64,000 bases of DNA from Rodentibacter heidelbergensis. GTDB lineage: Bacteria > Pseudomonadota > Gammaproteobacteria > Enterobacterales > Pasteurellaceae. The position numbers and the translations under genes were made by a program. Shown here one piece after another: positions 20,372 to 30,656 of the stretch (the stretch's first letter is position 1; every line of letters begins with the position of its first letter). The DNA is taken from positions 124,001-188,000 of the forward strand of contig NZ_MLHH01000003.1 of assembly GCF_002000125.1 (NCBI RefSeq), in the 5' to 3' direction. The notes beneath the pieces are model-generated. The model was not told the DNA's origin and made no database searches. It was given only the letters and a program-made list of their open reading frames with translations.

Positions 20372-20400
20372 ATGAGCGGTCATTACCGCTCATTTTTAAA
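20372..20400 (+). terminator. Terminator of the pirin-family gene
   Basis: ATGAGCGGT-CATT-ACCGCTCAT (20372-20393) is a 9-bp perfect stem followed by TTTT. Confidence 0.88.
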
Positions 20401-20674
20401 TAAATGTAAATTTTCTTAACAGGGAAGGATTAATCGTTAGAATGTGCATTTTTTAGAGAAAATACAATTTCAGTCTTGGTATGAATATTAAATACCATTT
20501 CTAATCCCAAACTGAATAAAGTGCGGTTGAATTTTGGTGTATTTTCGATATTATGTAACGCCCCTTGCAAAAAGGGAAAATAGAGGATGTCGCTCATCCT
20601 CTAAAACAAATGGTTTCACTATGTCAAAAAGACGCCACTATGGCGTCCTAAACAATCAATAAATGGAGTTGGTT
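20401..20674 (+). promoter_or_regulatory. pcnB leader with consecutive hairpins and the GGAG ribosome site
   Basis: The stretch contains an uptake-signal core at about 20519 and then two perfect hairpins: AGAGGAT...ATCCTCT (20582-20602) and GACGCC-ACTA-TGGCGTC (20631-20646). The second ends about 20 bases before GGAG (20665-20668), the likely ribosome site for the pcnB ATT at 20675. The hairpins lack a T-run directly after them, so leader structure is more likely than termination. Confidence 0.5.
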
Positions 20675-22138
20675 ATTCTTACTTATATTAAAAATTTGTT
20701 TGGTAAAAAGAAAAAAACGGCATCACAAAATAGCGTAAAACAAAGCGTCCAAACAAAGGCTCATTCTAGAAGAGTTGAGCATTCAAACACACCGCGTAAC
20801 ACAAAAAATAAAACCGATAAATCGCATAAAAATGTGATTAAAGCAGCCCATTTTGGCATCACTCCCCGCCAGTTTAGTCGCAACGCCTTGATGGTTGTCG
20901 AAAAATTGCAACGTCAAGGATTTGAAGCCTATATTGTTGGCGGTTGTATTCGTGATCTTTTGCTCGGTAAACAGCCAAAAGATTTTGATGTGGCCACTAA
21001 TGCTCGTCCGGAACAAATTCAAAAAATTTTTCAGCGTCAATGTCGCTTAGTCGGTCGCCGTTTCCGTCTAGCCCATATTATGTTTGGTCGGGATATCATT
21101 GAAGTGGCAACTTTCCGTGCCAATCACAATGATGCCCGCAGCGAACATCAAGCCAAACAAAGTGATGAAGGAATGCTTTTGCGTGATAATGTTTATGGCA
21201 CCGTTGAACAAGATGCCGAACGCCGTGATTTCACCGTCAATGCCCTTTATTACAACCCTCAAGATAATACCCTGCGTGATTATTTCAACGGCATTGAAGA
21301 TCTCAAAGCCGGAAAATTACGTTTAATCGGCGATCCCGTTACCCGTTATCAAGAAGATCCGGTACGAATGTTACGTTCAATCCGATTTATGGCGAAATTA
21401 GAGATGTTCCTTGAAAAACCAAGTGAACAACCTATTCGTGAATTAGCCTATTTGCTGAAAAACATTCCCCCTGCCCGTCTTTTTGATGAAAGTTTGAAAT
21501 TGTTACAAACCGGTCATGGTGTAAAAACCTATCGTTTATTGCGTCAATATGGCTTATTTGAACAACTCTTTCCTAGTCTTGTTTCTTTCTTTACGGAAAA
21601 AGAGGACAGTTTTGCCGAACGCATGATCCTCACCTCACTCACCTCAACGGATGAGCGCATTGCCGATAAATTGCGTATTAACTCTGCTTTTTTATTTGCC
21701 GCATTTTTTTGGTATCCATTGCGTGAAAAAGTGGAAATATTAAAAAACGAAGGGGGCTTAAATAATCACGATGCCTATGCCCTAGCGGGAAATGAAATTT
21801 TAGATCTATTCTGTCGCACCTTGGCCGCACCACGTCGTCATACAGCAGTGATCCGTGATATTTGGTTCTTACAATTGCAATTATTAAAACGCACCGGTTC
21901 AGCGCCAATGCGTACAATGGAGCACCCTAAGTTTCGTGCCGCTTTTGATTTGTTGGTGATGCGGGCTGAAATTGAAGGGGGAGAAATCGTTGAGCTGGCT
22001 AAATGGTGGCATGAATATCAGTTCAGTAATAGTGAGCAACGTCATCAACTTGTGCAAGAGCAACAGCGTTTACATCCCAAGCCAAAGAAAAAATACTTTC
22101 GTGCCCGTAAACCCCGCCGTTCAAAAAACTCAGCATAA
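20675..22138 (+). CDS. pcnB: Poly(A) polymerase I, probable AUU start
   Basis: Adds 3' poly(A) tails that target RNAs for decay. Nucleotidyltransferase motifs are clear: VGGCIRDLLLGKQPKDFDVATN, RRFRLAHIMFG, and RRDFTVNALYYN, with a Lys/Arg-rich C-terminus (RARKPRRSKNSA). I place the start at ATT 20675, which gives 487 aa beginning (as Met) LTYIKNLFGKKKK. This lines up without gaps with the E. coli N-terminus MFTRVANFCRKV, which is known to start at AUU, and GGAG lies six bases upstream. The in-frame ATG at 20663 overlaps that GGAG and has no ribosome site of its own. folK follows by 17 bases. Confidence 0.94.
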   Translation: MLTYIKNLFGKKKKTASQNSVKQSVQTKAHSRRVEHSNTPRNTKNKTDKSHKNVIKAAHFGITPRQFSRNALMVVEKLQRQGFEAYIVGGCIRDLLLGKQPKDFDVATNARPEQIQKIFQRQCRLVGRRFRLAHIMFGRDIIEVATFRANHNDARSEHQAKQSDEGMLLRDNVYGTVEQDAERRDFTVNALYYNPQDNTLRDYFNGIEDLKAGKLRLIGDPVTRYQEDPVRMLRSIRFMAKLEMFLEKPSEQPIRELAYLLKNIPPARLFDESLKLLQTGHGVKTYRLLRQYGLFEQLFPSLVSFFTEKEDSFAERMILTSLTSTDERIADKLRINSAFLFAAFFWYPLREKVEILKNEGGLNNHDAYALAGNEILDLFCRTLAAPRRHTAVIRDIWFLQLQLLKRTGSAPMRTMEHPKFRAAFDLLVMRAEIEGGEIVELAKWWHEYQFSNSEQRHQLVQEQQRLHPKPKKKYFRARKPRRSKNSA

Positions 22139-22155
22139 CCGGGTGGAGCGAAACG

Positions 22156-22632
22156 ATGATCACCGCTTATATTGCTTTGGGGAGTAATTTAAACACCCCT
22201 ATTGAACAACTGAACAGTGCATTGAAAGCCATTGAAAACTTACCGCAAACCCGACTTCTTGCGGTAAGTGCCTTTTATCAAAGCAAACCCCTTGGGCCGC
22301 AAGATCAACCTGATTATGTGAATGCCGTGGCAAAAATTGACACAGCCCTTGCGCCTTTGTCTTTATTAGATGAATTACAACGCATCGAAAATGAACAAGG
22401 GCGTGTCCGTTTACGCCGTTGGGGGGAGCGAACGTTAGATTTGGATATTCTGCTTTACGGCAATGAGATTATCCAAAATGAACGCCTCACCGTTCCTCAT
22501 TATGATATGCACAATCGAGCGTTTGTTATCATACCTTTAATGGATATTTCAGCAGATTTAGTTCTGCCCAATGGCACAACGCTTGCCGAATTAGCCAAGC
22601 ATTTCGCTCATCATTCCCTGAAAAAAATCTAA
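22156..22632 (+). CDS. folK: 6-hydroxymethyl-7,8-dihydropterin pyrophosphokinase (HPPK)
   Basis: Transfers pyrophosphate from ATP to 6-hydroxymethyl-dihydropterin in folate synthesis. The 158-aa product has the family signature GRVRLRRWGERTLDLDILLYG, containing the DLDILLY metal/ATP-binding aspartates, and the pterin site YIALGSNL at the N-terminus. GGAG lies upstream in the short gap after pcnB; pcnB-folK is the usual gammaproteobacterial pair. A USS-pair terminator follows. High confidence. Confidence 0.97.
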   Translation: MITAYIALGSNLNTPIEQLNSALKAIENLPQTRLLAVSAFYQSKPLGPQDQPDYVNAVAKIDTALAPLSLLDELQRIENEQGRVRLRRWGERTLDLDILLYGNEIIQNERLTVPHYDMHNRAFVIIPLMDISADLVLPNGTTLAELAKHFAHHSLKKI

Positions 22633-22638
22633 AAAAAT

Positions 22639-22676
22639 AACCGCACTTTTGTTGGCTTAAAGTGCGGTTGTTTTCT
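22639..22676. terminator. USS-pair terminator between folK and tmaR
   Basis: AACCGCACTTT (22639-22649) and AAAGTGCGGTT (22659-22669) form an 11-bp stem followed by GTTTTC. It lies between convergent genes and likely serves both. Confidence 0.85.
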
Positions 22677-22686
22677 CATTTATTTT

Positions 22687-23040
22687 TTATGTAGTAATTT
22701 TATTGGATTTTTTCAGTAAATTCTCATGGGATTTTTTTTGTTCTTTCATTTTCGCACTAATTTCACGGCGTTGTGTGGAAAGCTCTGCACTACGAATTGT
22801 ATAATCATCAACCCGTGCTTCATAGTCATCACGCATATTTTCAATAATGGCACGGACATCTTCAATATCCATATCATCACGAATATATTGGTTTAAATTA
22901 TCAAGTAATAATACCCGTTTTTGGTTATCACGAATTTTACGGCTGATGTCTTCAATATCACGTTTTAGCTTATTTTTTAAACGATACATACGCACATATT
23001 CCAACACTTCTTGAAAGGATTGTTTGTTTACGGTTTCCAT
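22687..23040 (-). CDS. tmaR: Pole-localizer protein TmaR (YeeX/DUF496)
   Basis: A 117-aa almost entirely helical, coiled-coil protein. It matches E. coli YeeX closely, for example [18 protein letters not shown] and [16 protein letters not shown]. YeeX was renamed TmaR after it was shown to hold PTS Enzyme I at the cell pole and so limit sugar uptake. The start ATG 23040 ([17 protein letters not shown]) aligns with METTKPSFQDVLEFVR and has GGAGAG upstream; the longer upstream reading is not needed. A polar PTS regulator is of interest because this window also carries manXYZ, though 36 kb away. Confidence 0.92.
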   Translation of the reverse strand: METVNKQSFQEVLEYVRMYRLKNKLKRDIEDISRKIRDNQKRVLLLDNLNQYIRDDMDIEDVRAIIENMRDDYEARVDDYTIRSAELSTQRREISAKMKEQKKSHENLLKKSNKITT

Positions 23041-23105
23041 AGTTGCTCTCCCTATTGACAAAATAATCGTCCGTAATTTAGCTTTTTTTTCCCTTGTCGT
23101 CAAAA

Positions 23106-23169
23106 CCTTAAATTTAAATTTTAAGGCCTATATCAAAAAAACCGTGGATTTTTCTAAAAACCGTTGATT
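23106..23169. repeat. Repeats in the tmaR-serC divergent promoter region
   Basis: CCTTAA...TTAAGG (23106-23126) forms an A/T-rich near-palindrome. It is followed by two 14-bp direct repeats, AAAAACCGTGGATT (23137-23150) and AAAAACCGTTGATT (23156-23169), set 19 bp apart with one mismatch. The position between divergent genes suggests regulator sites; no regulator can be named. Confidence 0.45.
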
Positions 23170-23227
23170 ATCCGCTTTTCTAGTGATAAAACGTAGTCCG
23201 TTATTTTTTCAAAATAAGGAAAGCACC

Positions 23228-24313
23228 ATGTCTCAAGTTTTCAATTTTAGTGCCGGTCCGGCGATGATTTTTCCTGAAGTATTACACAAAGCGCAAGCGG
23301 AACTCACTAACTGGTTAGGGCAAGGTGTTTCCGTAATGGAAGTCAGCCACCGTGGTAAATATTTTATGGAACTTATCGCAGAAGCCGAGAAAGATCTGCG
23401 TGAGGTTTATCACATTCCGGATAACTACCGGGTGCTCTTTTTACAAGGTGGCGCACGGGGGCAATTTGCGGCATTGCCGATGAACCTTATTGGCAAAAAA
23501 GGAAAAGCCCTTTATTTAAACAGCGGGCATTGGTCTGCCACCGCAGCAAAAGAAGCCCGTAATTTTGCAGAAATTGATGAGATAAGCATTGTCGAACAGG
23601 GGGATAACACCCGCATCACTGCTTTGGATTTCAGTGATATTGCCGATCAATACGATTATGTACACTATTGCCCGAATGAAACCATTAGCGGAGTAGAAAT
23701 TTTTGAAATACCGAATGTGGGTGATGCCGTTTTGGTAGCCGATATGTCATCAAATATCCTTTCTCGTGAAATTGATATTAGCAAATTTGGCGTCATTTAT
23801 GCCGGTGCACAAAAAAACCTTGGCCCGGCAGGGATTACATTAGTCATTATTCGTGATGATTTAATTGGTCACGCCCGTAAAGAAACCCCTTCTATTTGGA
23901 ACTATGCTGTGCAACGGGATGCGGATTCCATGATCAATACACCACCGACTTTTGCATGGTATCTCTGCTCACTGGTGTTCAAACATCTTAAAGCTATCGG
24001 TGGCTTAAAAGTGATAGCAGAACGTAATGTCCGCAAAGCGCAAACCCTCTATGATTATATTGATGGAAGCCAACTATATCGTAACGTGGTTGCAAAAGAA
24101 AATCGTTCAACGATGAATGTGACCTTTGTAACCGGCAATCCGGAGCTTGATGCAAAATTCGTTGCACAAGCCACTGAGGCAGGATTACAAGCCTTAAAAG
24201 GCCATAAAGTGTTGGGGGGAATGCGAGCCTCTATCTACAATGCGATGCCTTTGGAAGGGGTGGAAGCCTTAATCCAATTTATGAAAAAATTTGAAGCGGA
24301 AAATCTGGCTTAA
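23228..24313 (+). CDS. serC: Phosphoserine aminotransferase
   Basis: PLP enzyme converting 3-phosphohydroxypyruvate to phosphoserine, and the equivalent step for 4-phosphohydroxythreonine in pyridoxine synthesis. The 361-aa product begins MSQVFNFSAGPAMIFPEV at ATG 23228, preceded by AAGGAAAG. PLP Lys lies in YAGAQKNLGPAGITLVI, and FLQGGARGQFAALPMNL is the cofactor-phosphate region. The extension to 23183 is unlikely. hisC follows after about 80 bases in the same direction. High confidence. Confidence 0.97.
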   Translation: MSQVFNFSAGPAMIFPEVLHKAQAELTNWLGQGVSVMEVSHRGKYFMELIAEAEKDLREVYHIPDNYRVLFLQGGARGQFAALPMNLIGKKGKALYLNSGHWSATAAKEARNFAEIDEISIVEQGDNTRITALDFSDIADQYDYVHYCPNETISGVEIFEIPNVGDAVLVADMSSNILSREIDISKFGVIYAGAQKNLGPAGITLVIIRDDLIGHARKETPSIWNYAVQRDADSMINTPPTFAWYLCSLVFKHLKAIGGLKVIAERNVRKAQTLYDYIDGSQLYRNVVAKENRSTMNVTFVTGNPELDAKFVAQATEAGLQALKGHKVLGGMRASIYNAMPLEGVEALIQFMKKFEAENLA

Positions 24314-24393
24314 TACCATAAAAACACAATTATTATTTCATCCTCAATATTGGGCGTTACCCTACGCCCATTTATCTTAATAAACGTAACACT

Positions 24394-25503
24394 ATGCAAT
24401 ATATTACTATCGCCAATCCCGGGGTAAAATCCCTTTCCCCTTATCAAGCGGGTAAACCCATTGAAGAACTTGAGCGTGAACTGGGTATTACCAATATCGT
24501 CAAACTGGCATCAAATGAAAACCCTTTCGGTTTTCCCGAAAGTGCAAAACAGGCTATCATCAACCAATTAGATCAGCTCACCCGCTACCCGGATGCCAAT
24601 GGTTTTGAACTGAAACAAACCATCGCTAAAAAATTTAGCGTTCAACCAAATCAGATTACGCTTGGTAATGGTTCAAATGATTTACTTGAACTCTTCGCCC
24701 ATACTTTTGCCGCTGAAGGCGATGAAATAATTTATTCGCAATATGCTTTTATCGTCTATCCCCTTGTAACCAAAGCCATTAATGCCACAGCAAAAGAAAT
24801 TCCGGCAAAAAACTGGGGACATCATTTAGCAGGATTTTTAACCGCACTTTCCGATAAAACCAAACTGATTTTTATCGCCAATCCCAATAATCCCACCGGT
24901 AATTTCTTAACCGAACAAGAACTTGATGATTTCTTAGCAAAAGTGCCTGAAAACGTCATTGTGGTATTAGATGAAGCCTATACGGAATTTACCCTCCCCG
25001 AAGAACGGGTTAATTCTTTCGGTTTATTGAAAAAATATCCAAATCTCATCGTTTCCCGCTCCCTCTCGAAAGCCTATGGATTAGCTGGTTTACGCATTGG
25101 CTATGCGGTGTCTAATCCTGAAATTGCTGATTTATTAAACCGTGTTCGCCAGCCTTTTAACTGTAACAGTTTAGCGATTACCTCCGCCATTGCAGTGATG
25201 AATGACGATGACTTTATCAAAAAAGTGGCGGAAAATAACCGTGTTGAAATGGCTCGCTACGAACAATTCTGCCGACAATATGGTTTGGATTATATTCCCT
25301 CTAAAGGCAATTTTATCACCATTGATTTCAAACAACCTGCACAGCCAATTTATGAGGCATTATTACGAAAAGGGGTGATTGTTCGCCCTATTGCAGGCTA
25401 TGGTATGCCAAATCATTTACGCATTAGTATTGGCTTGCCACAAGAAAATGACAAATTTTTTACCGCACTCATTGAAGTGCTCAATTTAACTCAAACTGAC
25501 TAG
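24394..25503 (+). CDS. hisC: Histidinol-phosphate aminotransferase
   Basis: PLP class I/II aminotransferase that makes histidinol phosphate in histidine synthesis; several members also act on aromatic amino acid or phosphoserine pathway intermediates. The 369-aa product contains [35 protein letters not shown] and the PLP Lys motif [17 protein letters not shown]. It sits after serC rather than inside a his operon. H. influenzae has a second hisC (hisC2) next to serC, so this may be that paralogue. No other his genes are in the window, so its main role is uncertain. Confidence 0.92.
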   Translation: MQYITIANPGVKSLSPYQAGKPIEELERELGITNIVKLASNENPFGFPESAKQAIINQLDQLTRYPDANGFELKQTIAKKFSVQPNQITLGNGSNDLLELFAHTFAAEGDEIIYSQYAFIVYPLVTKAINATAKEIPAKNWGHHLAGFLTALSDKTKLIFIANPNNPTGNFLTEQELDDFLAKVPENVIVVLDEAYTEFTLPEERVNSFGLLKKYPNLIVSRSLSKAYGLAGLRIGYAVSNPEIADLLNRVRQPFNCNSLAITSAIAVMNDDDFIKKVAENNRVEMARYEQFCRQYGLDYIPSKGNFITIDFKQPAQPIYEALLRKGVIVRPIAGYGMPNHLRISIGLPQENDKFFTALIEVLNLTQTD

Positions 25504-25511
25504 GAGCTTTT

Positions 25512-26009
25512 ATGAACAAAGTAACCATGATGGGTAATCCCATTGAAATTAAAGGTCATTTCCCACAAAAAGGGGAAAAAATTGAAAACCTCACATTAAC
25601 CAATAAAGACTTAGCCGATGTTGGCTTAGAGGCTTTTGCCGGCAAACGTAAAGTATTAAATATTTTCCCAAGTATTGATACCGGGGTTTGTGCCACATCT
25701 GTTCGTGTATTTAATCAACGTGCGGCAAACTTAGAAAATACCGTTGTCTTGTGTATTTCAGCGGATCTTCCTTTTGCACAAGCCCGTTTCTGTGGCGCTG
25801 AAGGCATTGAAAATGTACAAACCCTCTCAACTTTCCGCCATAAAGCGGTTCATGAAGCCTTAGGAGTAGCAATTGTCACAGCCCCAATTGCCGGTTTAAC
25901 CGCCCGATCTGTGATCGTATTAGATGAAAACAACCAGGTATTACACAGTGAATTAGTATCTGAAATTAAAAATGAACCGAATTATGATGCAGCAATCGCT
26001 GTATTGTAA
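25512..26009 (+). CDS. tpx: Thiol peroxidase Tpx
   Basis: Atypical 2-Cys peroxiredoxin that reduces H2O2 and alkyl peroxides using thioredoxin. The 165-aa product has the peroxidatic Cys in [17 protein letters not shown] and the resolving Cys in [13 protein letters not shown], both as in E. coli Tpx. It starts eight bases after hisC with GGAG upstream, so it is probably co-transcribed at least partly. A USS-pair terminator follows. High confidence. Confidence 0.96.
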   Translation: MNKVTMMGNPIEIKGHFPQKGEKIENLTLTNKDLADVGLEAFAGKRKVLNIFPSIDTGVCATSVRVFNQRAANLENTVVLCISADLPFAQARFCGAEGIENVQTLSTFRHKAVHEALGVAIVTAPIAGLTARSVIVLDENNQVLHSELVSEIKNEPNYDAAIAVL

Positions 26010-26018
26010 GTCATAAAA

Positions 26019-26050
26019 AAAGTGCGGTTAAAATTGACCGCACTTTTTTC
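26019..26050. terminator. USS-pair terminator between tpx and serS
   Basis: AAAGTGCGGT and ACCGCACTTTTTT form a hairpin with T-runs on either strand, between convergent genes. Confidence 0.88.
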
Positions 26051-26065
26051 ATCGTTATCCCTGTA

Positions 26066-27364
<1,299 letters not shown>

Positions 27365-27550
27365 TTACTTTTTATTAAAATAAAATGCCCCTATTCTAGC
27401 GTGGATTCAGCAAATAAACCAGTTAAAACCCAATAGAGAATAAGGATTTTATTTTGTGATCCACTTCAAATTTTTACGATTCACTTCTATGAATTTTTTA
27501 TAAATGAGGTAAAGTAAGAACAGTTTTTAACCCTTCACAGGAGCTTACCT

Positions 27551-27769
27551 ATGTTTCCCGAATTTAGAGACTTAATCACCAAACTTAAAAATCATGATGC
27601 TTATTTTGAACGTTTGTTTAATAAACATAATGATTTGGATCAGGATATCAAAAATAAAGAGGAAAACATTACGCTCGCCACGCATACGGAAATTGAAATC
27701 TTGAAAAAAGAGAAATTAAGGATTAAAGACGAGCTTTATGCTTATTTGAAAAAGAAAGCGGAAGAATAG
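27551..27769 (+). CDS. YdcH-family small coiled-coil protein (DUF465)
   Basis: A 72-aa acidic/basic helical protein starting MFPEFRDLITKLKNHDAYF and ending in a Lys/Glu-rich helix (KEKLRIKDELYAYLKKK). This matches the YdcH/DUF465 family, a short helical hairpin of unknown function widespread in proteobacteria. GGAG lies upstream and a USS-pair terminator directly downstream, so it is a single-gene unit between serS and a membrane protein gene. Confidence 0.88.
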   Translation: MFPEFRDLITKLKNHDAYFERLFNKHNDLDQDIKNKEENITLATHTEIEILKKEKLRIKDELYAYLKKKAEE

Positions 27770-27774
27770 AAAGC

Positions 27775-27806
27775 AAGTGCGGTTATTTTTAACCGCACTT
27801 TTTGTT
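27775..27806. terminator. USS-pair terminator after the ydcH-like gene
   Basis: AAGTGCGGTTA and TAACCGCACTT form a stem with a T-run after it, 5 bases past the stop codon. Confidence 0.88.
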
Positions 27807-27894
27807 TTGCAATATTATGTAGAACGCATCAAAGCTTTTTAGCTTTTACAAGCCGTTTCATCACATATCTCCGCATAATGCTGTTGCCTTTGTT

Positions 27895-28695
27895 TCATAC
27901 AAACTGCATCCACAATGGTAGGCATGCGCCAATAAAGAGTAAAATAAATAAGGAATTCACACTCAAAGCCCATTTTCGAATACTGTGTATGGCTAATATT
28001 GCCGCGATGGCCAAATGGCAAATAAAGTAAATCCCATAGGCAAAAACGCTTTCAGAATTAACCGCACTTTCTAAGCCGTTTAATATCAAAAAAATGAACA
28101 TGACTGTCGCATTTAAAACCAGCAAAATAACCATTACAAAGGGGAATAGCGCCATCAAAGCTTGCAAGCGGCTTTTGGCGATAACAAGCGATAAATTAGC
28201 CAAAATGACGCCCTCTAAAATCGGCGCCATCGGGTTATATTCGGCAAATGCGGACAAAGGGAGTTGGCTCAGCAACATCACATAACCCAACAAGCCCAAA
28301 CCACCCACTAATGTTGCCATCAACAAAAAACTGTTGCGGAGTTTTTCTGCTTTGGGCTGTTTCCAAATGAAATACACCACAGATAAACCACATAGACAGA
28401 CCACATTGGTAAAAGTAGGTTGAGAAGAGAAAAAACTCATTCCCCACCAAACCATCCAATATAAGGCGAACGCTAAATTCACTTTAATTAACCGGCCACG
28501 CTGCCCCGGGCAAATTTCCCCTTTATAAAACACTAATAACGATATTAACTGTGCCACTAGCACGGTCAATCCCAAATGGGGGATCACTTGCTGTTGAGAT
28601 GGCAAAGAAAAGAGAAAAAGATCGATAGCAAGCACCATCGCAATTGCAAGTATCGACAGTGGCACTAAGAAAGATTTTGAAGCTTGTTCAGACAT
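27895..28695 (-). CDS. Integral membrane protein of unknown function
   Basis: A 266-aa protein with about eight predicted membrane helices, for example PLSILAIAMVLAIDLFLFSL (N-terminal) and SLFILLFIGACLPLWMQFV (C-terminal). A Cys-bearing loop KGEICPGQRGRL lies after the second helix. I do not recognise a family, and there is no ATP-binding or clear catalytic motif. It is divergent from the TRIC-like gene, with about 100 bases between them that include an uptake-signal core. Codon use looks like its neighbours, so no sign of recent transfer. Confidence 0.8.
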   Translation of the reverse strand: MSEQASKSFLVPLSILAIAMVLAIDLFLFSLPSQQQVIPHLGLTVLVAQLISLLVFYKGEICPGQRGRLIKVNLAFALYWMVWWGMSFFSSQPTFTNVVCLCGLSVVYFIWKQPKAEKLRNSFLLMATLVGGLGLLGYVMLLSQLPLSAFAEYNPMAPILEGVILANLSLVIAKSRLQALMALFPFVMVILLVLNATVMFIFLILNGLESAVNSESVFAYGIYFICHLAIAAILAIHSIRKWALSVNSLFILLFIGACLPLWMQFV

Positions 28696-28793
28696 GGTTA
28701 AAAAATATAAAAAAATAATTCGCCATTATGCTAAAAATTGATTGTTTTTTAAAGTAGAATGAACTCAATTTTGACCGCACTTGAGGAACCCGA

Positions 28794-29456
28794 ATGTTAT
28801 TGAGCATTTTATATATCATTGGTATTACCGCCGAGGGGATGACCGGTGCACTGGCGGCTGGTCGGGAAAAAATGGATATTTTCGGTGTGATTATCATTGC
28901 CTCTGTCACCGCAATCGGTGGGGGCTCTGTGCGTGATGTGTTACTTGGGCATTATCCTTTAGGTTGGGTAAAGCATCCCGAATATTTTTTAGTGGTCGCT
29001 GGGGCGGCGGTGATGACGGTGTATATTGCTCCCTTTATCAATCATTTTATGCGTTATTTCCGAATGATTTTCTTGGTGTTAGATGCCATGGGTTTAGTGG
29101 TTTTTTCAATTATTGGGGCACAAATTGCCATGGATATGGGTCATGGAGTCACTATCGTTTGTATCGCAGGCTGTATTACCGGGGCATTTGGCGGTGTCTT
29201 GCGTGATATGCTTTGCAACCGTATTCCTCTGGTCTTCCAAAAAGAGCTTTATGCCAGTGTTTCACTCTGTGCCACCCTCACCTATTTTGCTCTGATAACC
29301 TTACAAGTCGAGCAAACGATCGCGGTGCTTATCACCCTATTCAGTAGCTTTACACTTCGCATTTTAGCCATTCGTTTTGAGTGGGGACTACCGGTGTTTA
29401 ACTATCAAGAATTGAATACCGATCATCAAGATAAATTACCAAAGAAAAAGAAATAA
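28794..29456 (+). CDS. TRIC-type cation channel family protein (YicG-like, UPF0126)
   Basis: A 220-aa membrane protein with seven hydrophobic segments arranged as two repeats of a three-helix unit. Each repeat has a glycine-rich kinked helix: [20 protein letters not shown] and [20 protein letters not shown]. These GGG/GG-x-x-RD motifs identify the TRIC/UPF0126 family, whose studied bacterial members form trimeric monovalent cation channels. The native ion and physiological role here are not visible. A bidirectional terminator follows the stop at once. Confidence 0.9.
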   Translation: MLLSILYIIGITAEGMTGALAAGREKMDIFGVIIIASVTAIGGGSVRDVLLGHYPLGWVKHPEYFLVVAGAAVMTVYIAPFINHFMRYFRMIFLVLDAMGLVVFSIIGAQIAMDMGHGVTIVCIAGCITGAFGGVLRDMLCNRIPLVFQKELYASVSLCATLTYFALITLQVEQTIAVLITLFSSFTLRILAIRFEWGLPVFNYQELNTDHQDKLPKKKK

Positions 29457-29461
29457 GAAAA

Positions 29462-29492
29462 AACGGCTGATTATTCAGCCGTTTGTTTTTTT
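29462..29492. terminator. Bidirectional terminator between the TRIC-like and TorD-like genes
   Basis: AAACGGCTGA-TTAT-TCAGCCGTTT followed by GTTTTTTT, a 10-bp perfect stem between convergent genes. Confidence 0.9.
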
Positions 29493-30048
29493 AATTTTCC
29501 TCTAATTCATCCGCCATTGCCGCTAAAATTTCACGGGTTAAATAGGCTAAAGAACGATAAAACGGCAAGGTTGCATAGGTTTCAATTTGGGTCAAAAATT
29601 TTGCCGCACAAGGTAGCAGAAAACCTTCAAAGAGCGTTCGCTGTGCGGAAATAGAACCAACGTTATCCTCCAACCATGAAGCGCTTAGCAAAAGTAACGC
29701 AAAATGATCCGCACTTTCGACTTCAGGCATACCACGCTCGTGACGAAAAGCGATAAACGCCTCGACATCAATATCATAAGCCGAAATGGCTATGGCGACT
29801 TTCCCCGCTGTGCCAAATAATTTTTGGTATTCTTCATTGAGCAAGCTGAGATCAATGGTTAATTGAAGATTGTCTAACGCAGTTTGACTTTCTTTATCGG
29901 CATCTAATGCCCAAACTTGATTTAAGCCTTTTTGTTGTAACCAATCAAAAACCCCGCTCAATACGGGATCCGTTGGCGCTCGATAAAATAAATTACCGAA
30001 TAAACGGCTAATTAAAGAAAAATTATTGAGTGTCTTTTCTGTCGTCAT
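29491..30048 (-). CDS. TorD/DmsD-family molecular chaperone
   Basis: A 185-aa all-helical protein resembling TorD, DmsD and YcdY. Such chaperones bind twin-arginine leaders or apo-forms of molybdenum or other redox enzymes before export. Supporting features are LLNEEYQKLFG early, the central ISAYDIDVEAFIAFRHERGM segment and LPCAAKFLTQIE late. No molybdoenzyme gene lies beside it in this window, so the client is unknown. Its start overlaps the oxidoreductase stop (ATGA), suggesting coupled expression. It could instead be a YcdY-like chaperone with a non-redox client. Confidence 0.8.
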   Translation of the reverse strand: MTTEKTLNNFSLISRLFGNLFYRAPTDPVLSGVFDWLQQKGLNQVWALDADKESQTALDNLQLTIDLSLLNEEYQKLFGTAGKVAIAISAYDIDVEAFIAFRHERGMPEVESADHFALLLLSASWLEDNVGSISAQRTLFEGFLLPCAAKFLTQIETYATLPFYRSLAYLTREILAAMADELEEN

Positions 30049-30656
30049 ACTGCTTTTCCATTTAAAAGTGCGGTCAATTTTTCCTGTGTTTTTTGCTCAA
30101 CAATATCCAGCATTGCACGGCGTGCTTCATCATCAATGAGATGAAGATCACCCAATAGCTCATAGGTGACATTTTCAATGCCACAATAGTTAAACAACCC
30201 GTTCACAAGGCAATGATCGAGGGATTGATCAATACCCAATTCTTTATATTTCTCAACATTACTGCCAAGGGTGATAAATTGTTGCATTTGCTTCCCTTTA
30301 AGCAATCCCACCGATTCGCCGTTTTCGGTTTTATAAGCAAATCCATGGCTTAACACTCGATCCAAGTAGCCTTTCAACATTGCAGGAAAACCCATCCACC
30401 AAAGAGGATAAACAAGCGTAATTAACTCTGCTTGGCGAATAAGATCATGCTCATATTGAACCGCTTTAGGAATAATACCTGTGTTCACCGCTTGTAATTC
30501 TTCAAAAGAGATAATTGGATCAAAATCGAGTGTGTAGAGATCACGAAGTTGACTTTTCACTCCAAGGGTTTCACTCGCTTTCACCACACGATCGACCACT
30601 GCCCGCCCAAAGCTTCCTTGAGAATTCGGATGAGCAAAAATAATAAGATGATTCAT
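30045..30656 (-). CDS. Flavodoxin-fold NAD(P)H-dependent oxidoreductase (KefF/MdaB-like)
   Basis: A 203-aa protein with the flavodoxin-like NAD(P)H dehydrogenase fold. It starts MNHLIIFAHPNSQGSFGRAV (FMN phosphate loop AHPNSQGSF). It also has LVYPLWWMGFPAMLKGYLDRVLSHGFAY, the strongly conserved flavin/quinone-site segment of this family. Members reduce quinones or other electrophiles with FMN or FAD, and some (KefF) regulate potassium efflux channels. No kefC neighbour is present, so that role is unsupported. It overlaps nfeD and the TorD-like gene by four bases each, forming a tight three-gene unit. Confidence 0.87.
   Translation of the reverse strand: MNHLIIFAHPNSQGSFGRAVVDRVVKASETLGVKSQLRDLYTLDFDPIISFEELQAVNTGIIPKAVQYEHDLIRQAELITLVYPLWWMGFPAMLKGYLDRVLSHGFAYKTENGESVGLLKGKQMQQFITLGSNVEKYKELGIDQSLDHCLVNGLFNYCGIENVTYELLGDLHLIDDEARRAMLDIVEQKTQEKLTALLNGKAV

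Noticed and set aside
20663-20674. ATG 20663 as the pcnB start
   Set aside because: It overlaps the likely ribosome site and adds four residues not matched in E. coli; ATT 20675 fits spacing and alignment better, though the ATG is not formally excluded.
24394-25503. Placing hisC in a histidine operon
   Set aside because: No other his gene is nearby; it follows serC and precedes tpx.
30045-30656. Assignment of the oxidoreductase as KefF
   Set aside because: The fold matches but no kefC or kefB gene is next to it, so a KefF role is not supported.
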